This document shows, piece after piece, positions 24,679 through 32,858 of a DNA stretch of 64,000 nt. The translations under genes were made by a program, and so were the position numbers. Under the pieces are notes generated by a model. That model made no database searches. It had not been told where the DNA came from and was given only the letters and a program-made list of their open reading frames with translations. The DNA is from JADHLJ01 sp038118725 (lineage in GTDB: Bacteria; Pseudomonadota; Alphaproteobacteria; Thalassobaculales; Thalassobaculaceae). How positions within the stretch are numbered: the stretch's first letter is position 1; each line of letters starts with the position of its first letter. The stretch covers positions 6,695 to 70,694 of the forward strand of contig JAYOIK010000020.1 of assembly GCA_038118725.1 (NCBI GenBank), read 5' to 3'.

Positions 24679-26172
24679 TTGGCCGAAATCTGCGCCATCG
24701 CGCGGGCTCGGGGCAAGTCGGTCGCCCTGGCCCATGGGACCTTCGACCTGCTCCATCTCGGCCATGTCCGGCACCTTCGCGAAGCCAAGCACGGCTCGGA
24801 TATGCTGGTCGTCACGTTGACGGCGGATGAATTCGTGAACAAGGGGCCAGGCCGCCCGGTTTTCACCAGTGCACAACGCGCCGAAATGCTGGCGGCGCTC
24901 GACTTCATCGACCATGTCGCGATCAATCACTCCCCAACGGCCGAGCCGGTGATCAAAGCCTTGCGTCCGACCGTCTACGTAAAAGGCGCGGACTACGTCG
25001 ACGCCGACAAGGACGTCACCGGCAAGATCGTCGACGAGAGGCGCGCCGTCGAGGCCCATGGCGGCCAAATCCGATTCACCGATGACATCACCTTCAGTTC
25101 GAGTGAATTGATCAACCGGCATATGGGTGTTTTCGCGCCGGAAGTCCGCGCCTATCTGGACCAGGTGCGCGAGGCGCCGGGATTGGATGCGCTTATCGAT
25201 CTGGTCGACCGCGCGGCGGATTTGAAGGTTTTGATGATCGGCGAGGTTATCCTGGATGAGTACCAATACGTCCTGCCATCCGGTCAGCCTTCCAAGGAAA
25301 ACATCATCGCCACGCGCTACGAAGACACCGAGATCTTCGCCGGCGGCGTGATCGCGTCGGCCAATCATGCCGCGAGTTTCTGCGGACAAGTCGATGTCAT
25401 CACCGCCATCGGCGCGGAAGACCGGCGCGAGGATGTGATCGACGCGTGCCTGCCGCCGAATGTATCCCTAAAGCCTTTCTATCGACCGGGATGTCCCACG
25501 ACGCGCAAGCTTCGCTACGTGGACACCAGCTATTTCGGCAAATTGTTCGAGGTACAGTTCATCGACGACCATCCCTTGCCGGACAACCAACGCCGAGATC
25601 TGAACCAAATGCTCGTCGACCTCGCGCCCGGATATGACGCCATTCTTGTCAATGACTTCGGCCATGGCCTGATCGCGCGGGATACGGTCGAGACGCTTGC
25701 CGGGCTGGATAGCTTCATCGCGGTTAACGCACAGACCAACAGCGCCAATCGGGGCTACAATCTGGTCACGAAATACCCGAGAGCCGACTATATCTGTATC
25801 GACGCGCCGGAAGCCCGGCTGGCGGTCGGCGATCGGTTTAGCGACCTTGAGACCATCGCGTCCGAGTTGCTGCCGGCGCGGGTGGATTGCGGAAAGATCA
25901 TCCTGACCCACGGCCGGCACGGCTGCACAACCTATGAAAAGGGAATCGGGTCGCGCTCGATCCCGGCGCTGACCCAGACCGTGGTCGATACGATGGGAGC
26001 CGGCGATGCCTTCTTTGCCGTCACCGCGATCTTGGCCAAAGCGGGCGGAAGCGTGTCCGATCTCGGACTGATCGGCAACATGGTCGGCGCCCTGAAGGTC
26101 GGCATCGTCGGTCACAGGAAACCCGTCGACAAGGTAAGCGTCATTAAGGCGCTCACCGGCGCGCTGAAATAG
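24679..26172 (+). CDS. HldE-like fusion: nucleotidyltransferase then PfkB sugar kinase
   Basis: About 500 aa. Residues 1-150 form a cytidylyltransferase-fold domain with GTFDLLHLGHVRHL (HxGH at 26-29). From about 175 a PfkB carbohydrate kinase follows (GEVILDEYQYV, GGVIASANHAASF) ending in DTMGAGDAF (437-445, catalytic D443). E. coli HldE has the same two activities in the opposite order. It likely phosphorylates and nucleotidylates a heptose-like or other sugar phosphate. The start is unclear: TTG 24679 is the first usual start codon, but homologous-looking residues extend upstream to ATC at 24649, which follows AAAGGTGAG. It leads a plus-strand cluster running to 32573. Confidence 0.85.
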   Translation: MAEICAIARARGKSVALAHGTFDLLHLGHVRHLREAKHGSDMLVVTLTADEFVNKGPGRPVFTSAQRAEMLAALDFIDHVAINHSPTAEPVIKALRPTVYVKGADYVDADKDVTGKIVDERRAVEAHGGQIRFTDDITFSSSELINRHMGVFAPEVRAYLDQVREAPGLDALIDLVDRAADLKVLMIGEVILDEYQYVLPSGQPSKENIIATRYEDTEIFAGGVIASANHAASFCGQVDVITAIGAEDRREDVIDACLPPNVSLKPFYRPGCPTTRKLRYVDTSYFGKLFEVQFIDDHPLPDNQRRDLNQMLVDLAPGYDAILVNDFGHGLIARDTVETLAGLDSFIAVNAQTNSANRGYNLVTKYPRADYICIDAPEARLAVGDRFSDLETIASELLPARVDCGKIILTHGRHGCTTYEKGIGSRSIPALTQTVVDTMGAGDAFFAVTAILAKAGGSVSDLGLIGNMVGALKVGIVGHRKPVDKVSVIKALTGALK

Positions 26173-26183
26173 GAGAGAGGGCG

Positions 26184-27317
26184 ATGTCTTCGAGCGGCGC
26201 CCCGGACCTGCCGGTACCCTATGTCGATATCGCGGATCAGTTCCGCGACGACCGAGAGGCCCTGATGCCGATCATCGAGCAGGTCCTTGAAAGCGGACAG
26301 CATGTCGGCGGTGCCTGGGAAAGTCGTCTCGAGGCCGCGTTGGCCGAGTGGTGCGGAACCCGGCATGTCTTGGCGCTCAATTCCGGGACCGACGCCCTGA
26401 TCCTGGCGCTGGAGGCTCTCGGCGTCGGGCCCGGCGACGAGGTTATCACGCCACCGAATTCCTTTGTTGCATCGACGGCGGTGATCAATCGCGTCGGCGC
26501 GACACCGGTCTTCGCCGACGTCCTGGCGGATCAGAACATCGATCCCGGCGCCGTCGAAAATGCCATCACGCCACGAACCAAGGCGATCATGCCGGTGCAT
26601 CTGACGGGACGGGTCGCCGATATGAAGCCGATCATGAAACTCGCCACCGATCACGGTATCGCGGTGGTCGAGGACGCGGCCCAGGCGATCGGCTCTCGTT
26701 ACGATGGCGCGCTCGCGGGCTCGATCGGCGATATCGGGTGCTTCTCCGCCCATCCCTTGAAGAATCTGAACGCCTGTGGTGACGCCGGCTATCTGGCGAC
26801 CGATCGTGATGACGTGGCGGAGTACGTTCGCCTGGCGCGCAATCACGGCCTGGTGGATCGCAACACCGTCACGCGGTTCGGCACGGTATCGCGCATGGAC
26901 AGTCTTCAGGCGGCGATCCTGGAGTTTCGGTTGGGCCGTCTGGAGGACACAATCAATCGCCGCCGCGCCAACGCCGCGCTCTATCGCGAACATCTGGATT
27001 CGGATCTGGTCTTCTCGCCGCCATGCCGAAACATCGAGTTCAATACCTTCCACACCTTCGTGGTGCAGGTTGATCACCGCGATGCCTTGCGCGAGCATCT
27101 GAACGATCAGGGGATAGGAACCGCGATCCATTATCCCGTGCCGATCCATCTTCAGCCGGCCGCCAGCTATCTCTGTCACGGGGTCGGCGATTTTCCGGTG
27201 ACCGAGGAACAGGCGCGGCGCATTCTTACCCTGCCGATCCATCAAGGCCTCGACGAGGCTCAAATCATAAGGGTCGCGACAGCGGTAAACACGTTTCTCG
27301 GCGCGAGGCGACAATGA
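26184..27317 (+). CDS. DegT/DnrJ/EryC1/StrS sugar aminotransferase
   Basis: A 377-aa PLP enzyme. LNSGTDALILAL (65-76) binds the cofactor phosphate, VVEDAAQAIGS has the ring-nitrogen Asp (D164), and FSAHPLKNLNACGDAG contains Schiff-base K193. The family transaminates keto-sugar nucleotides. It starts 11 bp after the kinase fusion, with GGAGAGAGGGCG before ATG, and its stop overlaps the next start (ATGA), so an amino sugar is a probable product of the cluster. Confidence 0.93.
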   Translation: MSSSGAPDLPVPYVDIADQFRDDREALMPIIEQVLESGQHVGGAWESRLEAALAEWCGTRHVLALNSGTDALILALEALGVGPGDEVITPPNSFVASTAVINRVGATPVFADVLADQNIDPGAVENAITPRTKAIMPVHLTGRVADMKPIMKLATDHGIAVVEDAAQAIGSRYDGALAGSIGDIGCFSAHPLKNLNACGDAGYLATDRDDVAEYVRLARNHGLVDRNTVTRFGTVSRMDSLQAAILEFRLGRLEDTINRRRANAALYREHLDSDLVFSPPCRNIEFNTFHTFVVQVDHRDALREHLNDQGIGTAIHYPVPIHLQPAASYLCHGVGDFPVTEEQARRILTLPIHQGLDEAQIIRVATAVNTFLGARRQ

Positions 27318-27631
27318 CCGAGCCAATTGACTACGAGGCGCTTGTCACGTCCTACAACGACCGCCTTTTGCACCAGTTGCGAAGCCACGGGGTGGATCAC
27401 GCGTTTTTGGAGATGTGGGTCCCGGACGAGGATCCAGTCAACAGCATTCTCAACATGGTGGAAGCGGCGGAAGCTCACGGCACCACCGATTTTTCACTGC
27501 GGTTGCGCGAGGATACCTTGCCCCGCGAGAGCCACGCGGCCCTGATTGAGGCGATCGGCTCGATCGCCACCGTCGAGATTCTGACAGAGAAAGGGCATGG
27601 TCTTGTCCATGTCGGCAATATCGGTGGGTAG
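27314..27631 (+). CDS. Unrecognised 105-aa protein ending in Gly-Gly
   Basis: A 105-aa acidic soluble protein translationally coupled to the aminotransferase gene through an ATGA overlap. The sequence has no signal peptide, membrane helix or cysteine. Its C-terminus is HVGNIGG. A terminal Gly-Gly is a feature of sulfur-carrier and ubiquitin-like proteins, but the rest does not clearly resemble that fold, so this may be chance. Its 3' end overlaps the next gene by 35 bp in another frame. I do not know the family. Confidence 0.65.
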   Translation: MTEPIDYEALVTSYNDRLLHQLRSHGVDHAFLEMWVPDEDPVNSILNMVEAAEAHGTTDFSLRLREDTLPRESHAALIEAIGSIATVEILTEKGHGLVHVGNIGG

Positions 27632-28382
27632 CGCGAGCGTGGACTATTCGGACGCGCTGGAGGTTTTCCATCAGGGGATCTCACGAACCCTTCGCGAGGC
27701 CGACCAGACGGTCGCCATGGACCCACCGCCAGAAAATCTTGTTTGGCATCAAGCGACAACGGGCGAGTTGACGATCGCCATCGGCGTGTCCCCCTCAACC
27801 GACAAGATCGCCGCGGTAACACGCAAAGGCGGGACGAGCCTCGCCGAGGAAGCGATTCTGGAGCAATTGAGCCGGTTCGCCGTCGGCGCCACGCCCCGGG
27901 AACTGATCGAACACGGCCTCACCCATGTGGTGGAGCGGTTGCGCGACCAGGACGCGCCACGCCCGGTCGCGGGTATCCTGACGCCGCGCAACGCCGGCCC
28001 GTGTTTCGAGCGGCCCCGCGGCCTGATGCGCGCGCTCGGTGCGATTCTTGTCGAGGCGAACGGGCCCTTTGAAGGCGATAACGACTTCGACAGACCGTTC
28101 TCGGAGGCCTGGCTGGCTACCGACCCCGAGGTCAAGCGCCAACGCCTTGGCGGTTTGGTGGAACTCTACCGGCAAAACGCCGGACTGAACGCGTCATCCA
28201 TGGAGATTTTCGAGATTGACCGGTATGATCGGGTCGTCGTCATGTTCGGCGATGGCGTGGATGTCTGGGATAAACCACCCCATCTACTGGCGCTCGAGCG
28301 CTGGTTGCGCCAGGAAACCGGGGAGCGGATTGAGGTCTTCGTGGAGATCGCGAAGGACTCGAACCGGATCCGCCGACTTTGA
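27597..28382 (+). CDS. Unrecognised 261-aa protein
   Basis: A soluble protein of up to 261 aa (an alternative start MSAISVG is at 27609). It overlaps the 105-aa gene by 35 bp and ends 37 bp before the radical SAM gene. Conserved-looking segments are RFAVGATPRELIEHGLTHV, AGILTPRNAGPCFERPRGL and DRVVVMFGDGVDVW. No metal or nucleotide motif is obvious. The tight packing suggests a role with the radical SAM enzyme or the aminotransferase. I do not recognise the family. Confidence 0.65.
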   Translation: MVLSMSAISVGSASVDYSDALEVFHQGISRTLREADQTVAMDPPPENLVWHQATTGELTIAIGVSPSTDKIAAVTRKGGTSLAEEAILEQLSRFAVGATPRELIEHGLTHVVERLRDQDAPRPVAGILTPRNAGPCFERPRGLMRALGAILVEANGPFEGDNDFDRPFSEAWLATDPEVKRQRLGGLVELYRQNAGLNASSMEIFEIDRYDRVVVMFGDGVDVWDKPPHLLALERWLRQETGERIEVFVEIAKDSNRIRRL

Positions 28383-28419
28383 CCGCCGAGGATAGACCGC
28401 GCCACGAGGGACGACGCCC

Positions 28420-29541
28420 ATGACCGGCATGACCGACCACACGGACCTGATTCTGGATGGCACCAAGATCGCCTGGCATCAGGACCGTATTCGGGCCTGG
28501 GAGCGCGGCGAGCGCGTGGCGCCGATCACCATCGACATGTCGTTGACCCGCGCCTGCAATTACGCCTGCCATTTTTGCTACGCCATGCTCCAGGAAAACG
28601 AACGCCAGGTGATCGACAAGAAGGTGATCTTCGCCTTTCTGGAGGACTGCGCCGAAATAGGCGTCAAGGGCATCAGCTTTGTCTCGGACGGCGAGAGCAC
28701 GATTTCCCCGGTCTTTGTCGACGCGGTCAAGTACGGGCATGAATTGGGACTGTCGATGGCCGTCGGAACCAACGGCTTCGTGCTCAACCGACGCAAGCTG
28801 GAGGAGGTTCTGCCGGCGCTGACCTATCTCAGGGTGAATATCTCCGCCGGCGAGCGTGAACGTTACGCCGAGATCATGGGGGTCAAGGAGCACTGGTTCG
28901 ACCGGGTTAGCCAGAACATCCGCGACATGGCCGCGATCAAGCGGGAGCGGGGCCTCGATGTCACCATCGGCATGCAAATGGTGCTGATGCCGGAATATGC
29001 CGACCAGATCATGCCCTTGGCCCGTCTCGGCAAGGAGCTCCGGCCCGACTATCTGGTCATCAAGCATTGCAGCGACGACGAGGACGGCACTCTCGGCGTG
29101 GACTATGCCGGCTACAAGGATCTCTATCAGACCCTGCGCGACGCCGAGGCGCTGAGCGACGAGAGCTATAGCGTTCAGGTGAAGTGGTCGAAGATCGAGG
29201 CCGAGGGAACCCGCGGCTATCAGCGCTGCTACGGCGCGCCGTTCATGCTGCAGATGTCCGGATCCGGCCTCGTGGCGCCATGCGGCATGCTGTTCAACGA
29301 GCGTTACAAGAAATTTCACATCGGCAATATCTGCGAGGAACGCTTTCGCGATATCTTCGCCGGCGACCGATATTGGGAGATCATGAATTACCTTGCGAGC
29401 CCGGCCTTCAATGCTCAAAAGATGTGCGGCAGCCTGTGCCTGCAGCATAAGGTCAACGAATTCCTGGACGACTATCAAAAGGACCGGTTCGAACTACCGG
29501 AACTGCCCGACAACCCGCCGATGCACCTGAATTTCATCTAG
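28420..29541 (+). CDS. Radical SAM protein with SPASM/twitch-like C-terminus
   Basis: A 373-aa enzyme. The radical SAM cluster motif is C46-x3-C50-x2-C53 in TRACNYACHFCYA. SAM-binding features include SDGES and GTNGF. C-terminal cysteines at 269, 287, 304, 335 and 339 (PCGMLF, GNICEE, MCGSLCLQHK) could hold an auxiliary Fe-S cluster, as in SPASM or twitch proteins. GAGGGACGACGCCC precedes ATG 28420. In sugar clusters such enzymes epimerise, dehydrogenate or rearrange the sugar; in peptide clusters they cross-link a precursor, but no precursor peptide is visible here. Confidence 0.9.
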   Translation: MTGMTDHTDLILDGTKIAWHQDRIRAWERGERVAPITIDMSLTRACNYACHFCYAMLQENERQVIDKKVIFAFLEDCAEIGVKGISFVSDGESTISPVFVDAVKYGHELGLSMAVGTNGFVLNRRKLEEVLPALTYLRVNISAGERERYAEIMGVKEHWFDRVSQNIRDMAAIKRERGLDVTIGMQMVLMPEYADQIMPLARLGKELRPDYLVIKHCSDDEDGTLGVDYAGYKDLYQTLRDAEALSDESYSVQVKWSKIEAEGTRGYQRCYGAPFMLQMSGSGLVAPCGMLFNERYKKFHIGNICEERFRDIFAGDRYWEIMNYLASPAFNAQKMCGSLCLQHKVNEFLDDYQKDRFELPELPDNPPMHLNFI

Positions 29542-29602
29542 AGCCTCGAATACCGAAAATTTCTCGACATCTCCCTCAACAACCGACGCGACGTAGCACG
29601 AC

Positions 29603-30586
29603 ATGGCGCAAACCACTGGCTTAGAAAACAACCCCGATATCGTCGATTTCACGGCGATGCTGCGGATTCGGCTTGTCGAGGAAGCGATCGCGGAACGCTA
29701 TGCCGAGCAGGAAATGCGCTGTCCGGTACATCTCTCGGTCGGCCAGGAGGCCTCTGCGGTCGGCGTTTGCGCTCCGTTGACGGACCAGGACCGGATGTAC
29801 AGCACCCATCGCTGCCACGCCCACTATCTGGCCAAGGGCGGCGGGATGAAAGAGATGCTGGCCGAAATCTACGGCAAGGCCGAGGGATGCATTGGTGGCC
29901 GTGGCGGTTCCATGCATCTGGCGGCACCGGAGGTCGGCCTGATGTCGAGCGTGCCGATTGTCGCCAGCGCGATCCCTCTCGCCGCCGGCACCGCGCTTTC
30001 CGACAAGCTCGACGGCAATGGCCGGGTGACGGTCTCGTTTCTCGGAGATGCCTGTGTCGAGGAAGGGGTTTTTCACGAGACGGCGAACTTCGCGCGTCTG
30101 CACGACCTGCCGGTGATCTTCGCCTGCGAGAACAATCTCTACTCGGTCTACACCCGCCTCGACGCGCGTCAGCCCAATCGTCCCCTGACGGCGCTGGCCG
30201 AGGCCCACGGCGTTCCCTCGGAGCAAGTGGACGGAAACGATGTCGCGCTTGTTCGGGCCGCGACGGCGTGCGCCGTCGATCGGGCGCGCGGTGGCGGCGG
30301 TCCGACTTTTCTGCTGCTTGATACCTATCGTTGGCGCGAGCATTGCGGCCCGAATTACGACAATCACATCGGCTATCGAACCGAGGCCGAGTTCGAGGAA
30401 TGGCGCACGCTCGATCCGCTGGAGCGGACCTGGGCGTCGCTGCGCAACCTTGGCCTCGCCGACGATGATTGGCGCGCCGAGGTGACCAAGGAGCTGGAAC
30501 GCGAGATCGACGACGCCTTTGATTTCGCCAAGAGCGCGCCCTTGCCGGACCCGGCCTCGGCGGCGGTTTCGGTCTACGCGGAGTAA
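29603..30586 (+). CDS. Thiamine-diphosphate-dependent E1 component, alpha subunit
   Basis: A 327-aa alpha subunit of the pyruvate/acetoin dehydrogenase E1 type. GHYLA-like RCHAHYLAKGG (70-80) and GGRGGSMH (98-105) are present, and the ThDP motif runs from GDA (148) to ENN (176-178). It pairs with the beta subunit 7 bp downstream. No dihydrolipoyl acyltransferase or dihydrolipoamide dehydrogenase gene is nearby, so it may transfer a two-carbon unit to another acceptor rather than feed CoA. No clear ribosome site precedes ATG 29603. Confidence 0.9.
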   Translation: MAQTTGLENNPDIVDFTAMLRIRLVEEAIAERYAEQEMRCPVHLSVGQEASAVGVCAPLTDQDRMYSTHRCHAHYLAKGGGMKEMLAEIYGKAEGCIGGRGGSMHLAAPEVGLMSSVPIVASAIPLAAGTALSDKLDGNGRVTVSFLGDACVEEGVFHETANFARLHDLPVIFACENNLYSVYTRLDARQPNRPLTALAEAHGVPSEQVDGNDVALVRAATACAVDRARGGGGPTFLLLDTYRWREHCGPNYDNHIGYRTEAEFEEWRTLDPLERTWASLRNLGLADDDWRAEVTKELEREIDDAFDFAKSAPLPDPASAAVSVYAE

Positions 30587-30593
30587 GCCAGTC

Positions 30594-31676
30594 ATGAGCG
30601 CCAGCAACAATCAAAGTCTCGGCGACGCGATCCGCGACGGTCTGACCGAAGTCGCCAAGCGTGATCCCTCGGTTCTGTTCTTCGCCGAGGGCGTGCAGGA
30701 TCCGGCCGCGCTTTTCGGCACCCTCAGGGATCTGGACAAACATCTGGAGCCGAGCCGTCTGATCGAGATGCCGATCGCCGAGAACGGGTTGATCGGGATC
30801 GCCATCGGCGCGGCGATGGCCGGCAAGCGTCCGGTGATCAGTCTCCAGCGCGTGGAATTCGCGCTGCTCGCGATGGAGCAGATCCTCAACAACGCCGCGA
30901 AGATCCACTATGTCAGTAACGGTCTGCACAAGGTGCCAATCGTCATCCGCATGGTGGTCGGGCGCGGTTGGGGCCAGGGTCCGGAACATTCCCAGAGTCT
31001 AGAGGCGATATTCAGCCACGTGCCGGGGCTGAAAGTCATCATGCCGGCCTTCGCCGCCGACGCGAAGGGGATGATGATCGCCGCCGTCGAGGACAATAAC
31101 CCGGTAATCTGTCTGGAGCATCGCTGGACCCATTACGCCAGCGGCGAGGTGCCCGAGGGTTACTATCGGGAACCGCTGGACGGCCCTAAGCGGGTCCGTT
31201 CCGGCGACAATCTCACGGTGGTGGCAACCTCCTATATGACCTTGGAGGCGATCCGCGCGGCGGATGTTCTTGCCGATCTCGGCCATTCGATCGACGTTTT
31301 CGACCTTCGGGTGCTGCGCCCGCTGAATGTCGATCCGATCGCCGCGTCGGTGGCCCGCACCGGCGGATTGCTGACCGTTGATACCGGCTTCGCCAAGTTC
31401 GGCATCGGCGCCGAGATCGCCGCCGAGATCACCACCCGATGCTTTGGCGAACTCAAGGCCGCGCCGGTGCGCCTGGGCCTGCCGGATCATCCGACGCCGA
31501 GTTCGCGCGGTCTGGTCCGGGGCTTTTATCCCGACGCCGCGCGCATCGCGCGAAGTTGCGCGGAAATGCTCGGCCTGCCCGAGGAAACCATCGCCAAGGC
31601 CGAGGCGCGCATCCTGGAGGAACGTCAGGGCCTGCCAATCGACGTTCCCGATCCCTTCTTCAAGGGACCCTTTTAA
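30594..31676 (+). CDS. Thiamine-diphosphate-dependent E1 component, beta subunit
   Basis: A 360-aa beta subunit beginning MSASNNQSLGDAIRDGL, with PIAENGLIGIAIGAAMAGKRPV (ThDP-side Glu), VVGRGWGQGPEHSQSLEAIF (the usual GxGGQGPxHSQ region) and VFDLRVLRPLN. ATG 30594 lies 7 bp after the alpha stop. The ending FFKGPF is not part of a lipoyl or E2 domain. Together with the alpha subunit it decarboxylates a 2-oxo acid; the acceptor is unknown. Confidence 0.9.
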   Translation: MSASNNQSLGDAIRDGLTEVAKRDPSVLFFAEGVQDPAALFGTLRDLDKHLEPSRLIEMPIAENGLIGIAIGAAMAGKRPVISLQRVEFALLAMEQILNNAAKIHYVSNGLHKVPIVIRMVVGRGWGQGPEHSQSLEAIFSHVPGLKVIMPAFAADAKGMMIAAVEDNNPVICLEHRWTHYASGEVPEGYYREPLDGPKRVRSGDNLTVVATSYMTLEAIRAADVLADLGHSIDVFDLRVLRPLNVDPIAASVARTGGLLTVDTGFAKFGIGAEIAAEITTRCFGELKAAPVRLGLPDHPTPSSRGLVRGFYPDAARIARSCAEMLGLPEETIAKAEARILEERQGLPIDVPDPFFKGPF

Positions 31677-31721
31677 CCGGCGGATTTTGACACAATCCGA
31701 GCCTTGCGGGAGAGCAGAGAA

Positions 31722-32573
31722 ATGCCGAGAAGCCTGACCGACCAGGAAATCGCGGATTACCGCAAGGACGGATTGCTGTTTCCCAAGCCGGGGATTTCAC
31801 GGGATGACGCGGCGCGGTACCTCGCGACCCTGGAAGCTTACGAGAAAGAGACCGGCGGCCCGGTGAACGGCAAGTATCGCTATAAATGCCACCTGGTCTT
31901 CCCCTGGATCAACGAGCTGATGCGGAACGACGCGATCCTGGACATAGTCGAGGATCTGATCGGCCCGGATATCATGGTCTGGAGCAGTCACCTCTATCCC
32001 AAGGAACCGGGGGACGGCCGCTTCATTTCGTGGCATCAGGACTCGGCCCATTGGGGGCTCGAGACCGACAATGTCCTGACCGTCTGGGTCGCCTTGACCC
32101 CGGCGACCCGCGACAACGGCTGCATGCAGATGCTGCCGGGCAGCCAGACCACTGGCATCGTCGAACATCGCGATACCTGGGAGACCAAGAATATCCTCAC
32201 CCGCGGCCAGACCATCGCCGAGGAAATCGACGAGGACAAGGCGGTTTGGGTCGAACTCGAACCCGGCCAGACTTCGATCCATCATCTGCACATGTGGCAC
32301 GCCTCGCCGCCGAATGTCACCGACGGACGCCGGGTCGCGGTAGCGCTGCGCTATATCACGCCGCGCGCGCGCCAGACTCGAACCGATCGCGACTTCGCCA
32401 CCCTGGTGCGCGGCGAGGACCGATACGGCCATTTCGAGGCGGAGCCGCGTCCCAGTGTCACCATGGAACCCAGCATGGTCCGCCTGCACGAGGAGATCGC
32501 CGACATCCAGGGCGCGATCTATCTCAAGGGAACCGACAAGGCCGGCGTCGAGGGATTGATCGACCGCGAATGA
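31722..32573 (+). CDS. PhyH-family Fe(II)/2-oxoglutarate dioxygenase, last gene of the sugar-like cluster
   Basis: A 283-aa PhyH protein. H105-x-D107 in SWHQDSAHWG and H193 in HMWHASPPN are the iron ligands, and R203/R204 or R210 probably contacts 2-oxoglutarate. GGGAGAG precedes ATG 31722. It starts 45 bp after the E1 beta stop. It might hydroxylate or oxidise the sugar or side chain made by the cluster. The segment LPGSQTTGIVEH is usual in PhyH enzymes acting on small natural products. Confidence 0.88.
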   Translation: MPRSLTDQEIADYRKDGLLFPKPGISRDDAARYLATLEAYEKETGGPVNGKYRYKCHLVFPWINELMRNDAILDIVEDLIGPDIMVWSSHLYPKEPGDGRFISWHQDSAHWGLETDNVLTVWVALTPATRDNGCMQMLPGSQTTGIVEHRDTWETKNILTRGQTIAEEIDEDKAVWVELEPGQTSIHHLHMWHASPPNVTDGRRVAVALRYITPRARQTRTDRDFATLVRGEDRYGHFEAEPRPSVTMEPSMVRLHEEIADIQGAIYLKGTDKAGVEGLIDRE

Positions 32574-32594
32574 CGGTGGCGTCTCGGCGCGCCT

Positions 32595-32858
32595 AGACCG
32601 TATCTGGTCTTTACGGAAGCACCGTGACCGGTTGTCGTGTTCCTGGGGTAGGAGCGTGCCGCGGGGCGTGGCGGAGCCACGGCCAAGGTGCGCGACGCCC
32701 TCCCAGGCTCACGAGAACCGGCCCGAAGGGTGGCTTTTGATGGCCGCCCGCCACATCGAAAAGGCTTGCCGATGCACCGCATCGCCCGCGCCGCTTCTCC
32801 TCGCGGATCGACTCACCAAAAGCCATCACGGCGGTTCCGTAAAGACCAGAAACGGTCT
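32595..32858. mobile_element. MITE-like element with near-perfect 24-bp terminal inverted repeats
   Basis: The left end 32595-32618 begins AGACCGTATCTGGTCTTTAC, and its inverted copy is 32835-32858, matching 23 of 24 positions; weaker similarity continues about 14 bp inwards (CACCGTGA / CGCCGTGA). TA lies at both outer borders, which fits TA target duplication as in IS630/mariner-type elements. The 264-bp interior has no credible transposase; a 72-codon minus-strand frame inside is Arg/Pro-rich and probably spurious. The right end supplies the stop codon of the flavoenzyme gene. Confidence 0.65.

Noticed and set aside
32611..32829. 72-codon frame inside the MITE-like element
   Set aside because: It is Arg/Pro-rich, has no ribosome site and is entirely within the repeat; more likely spurious.
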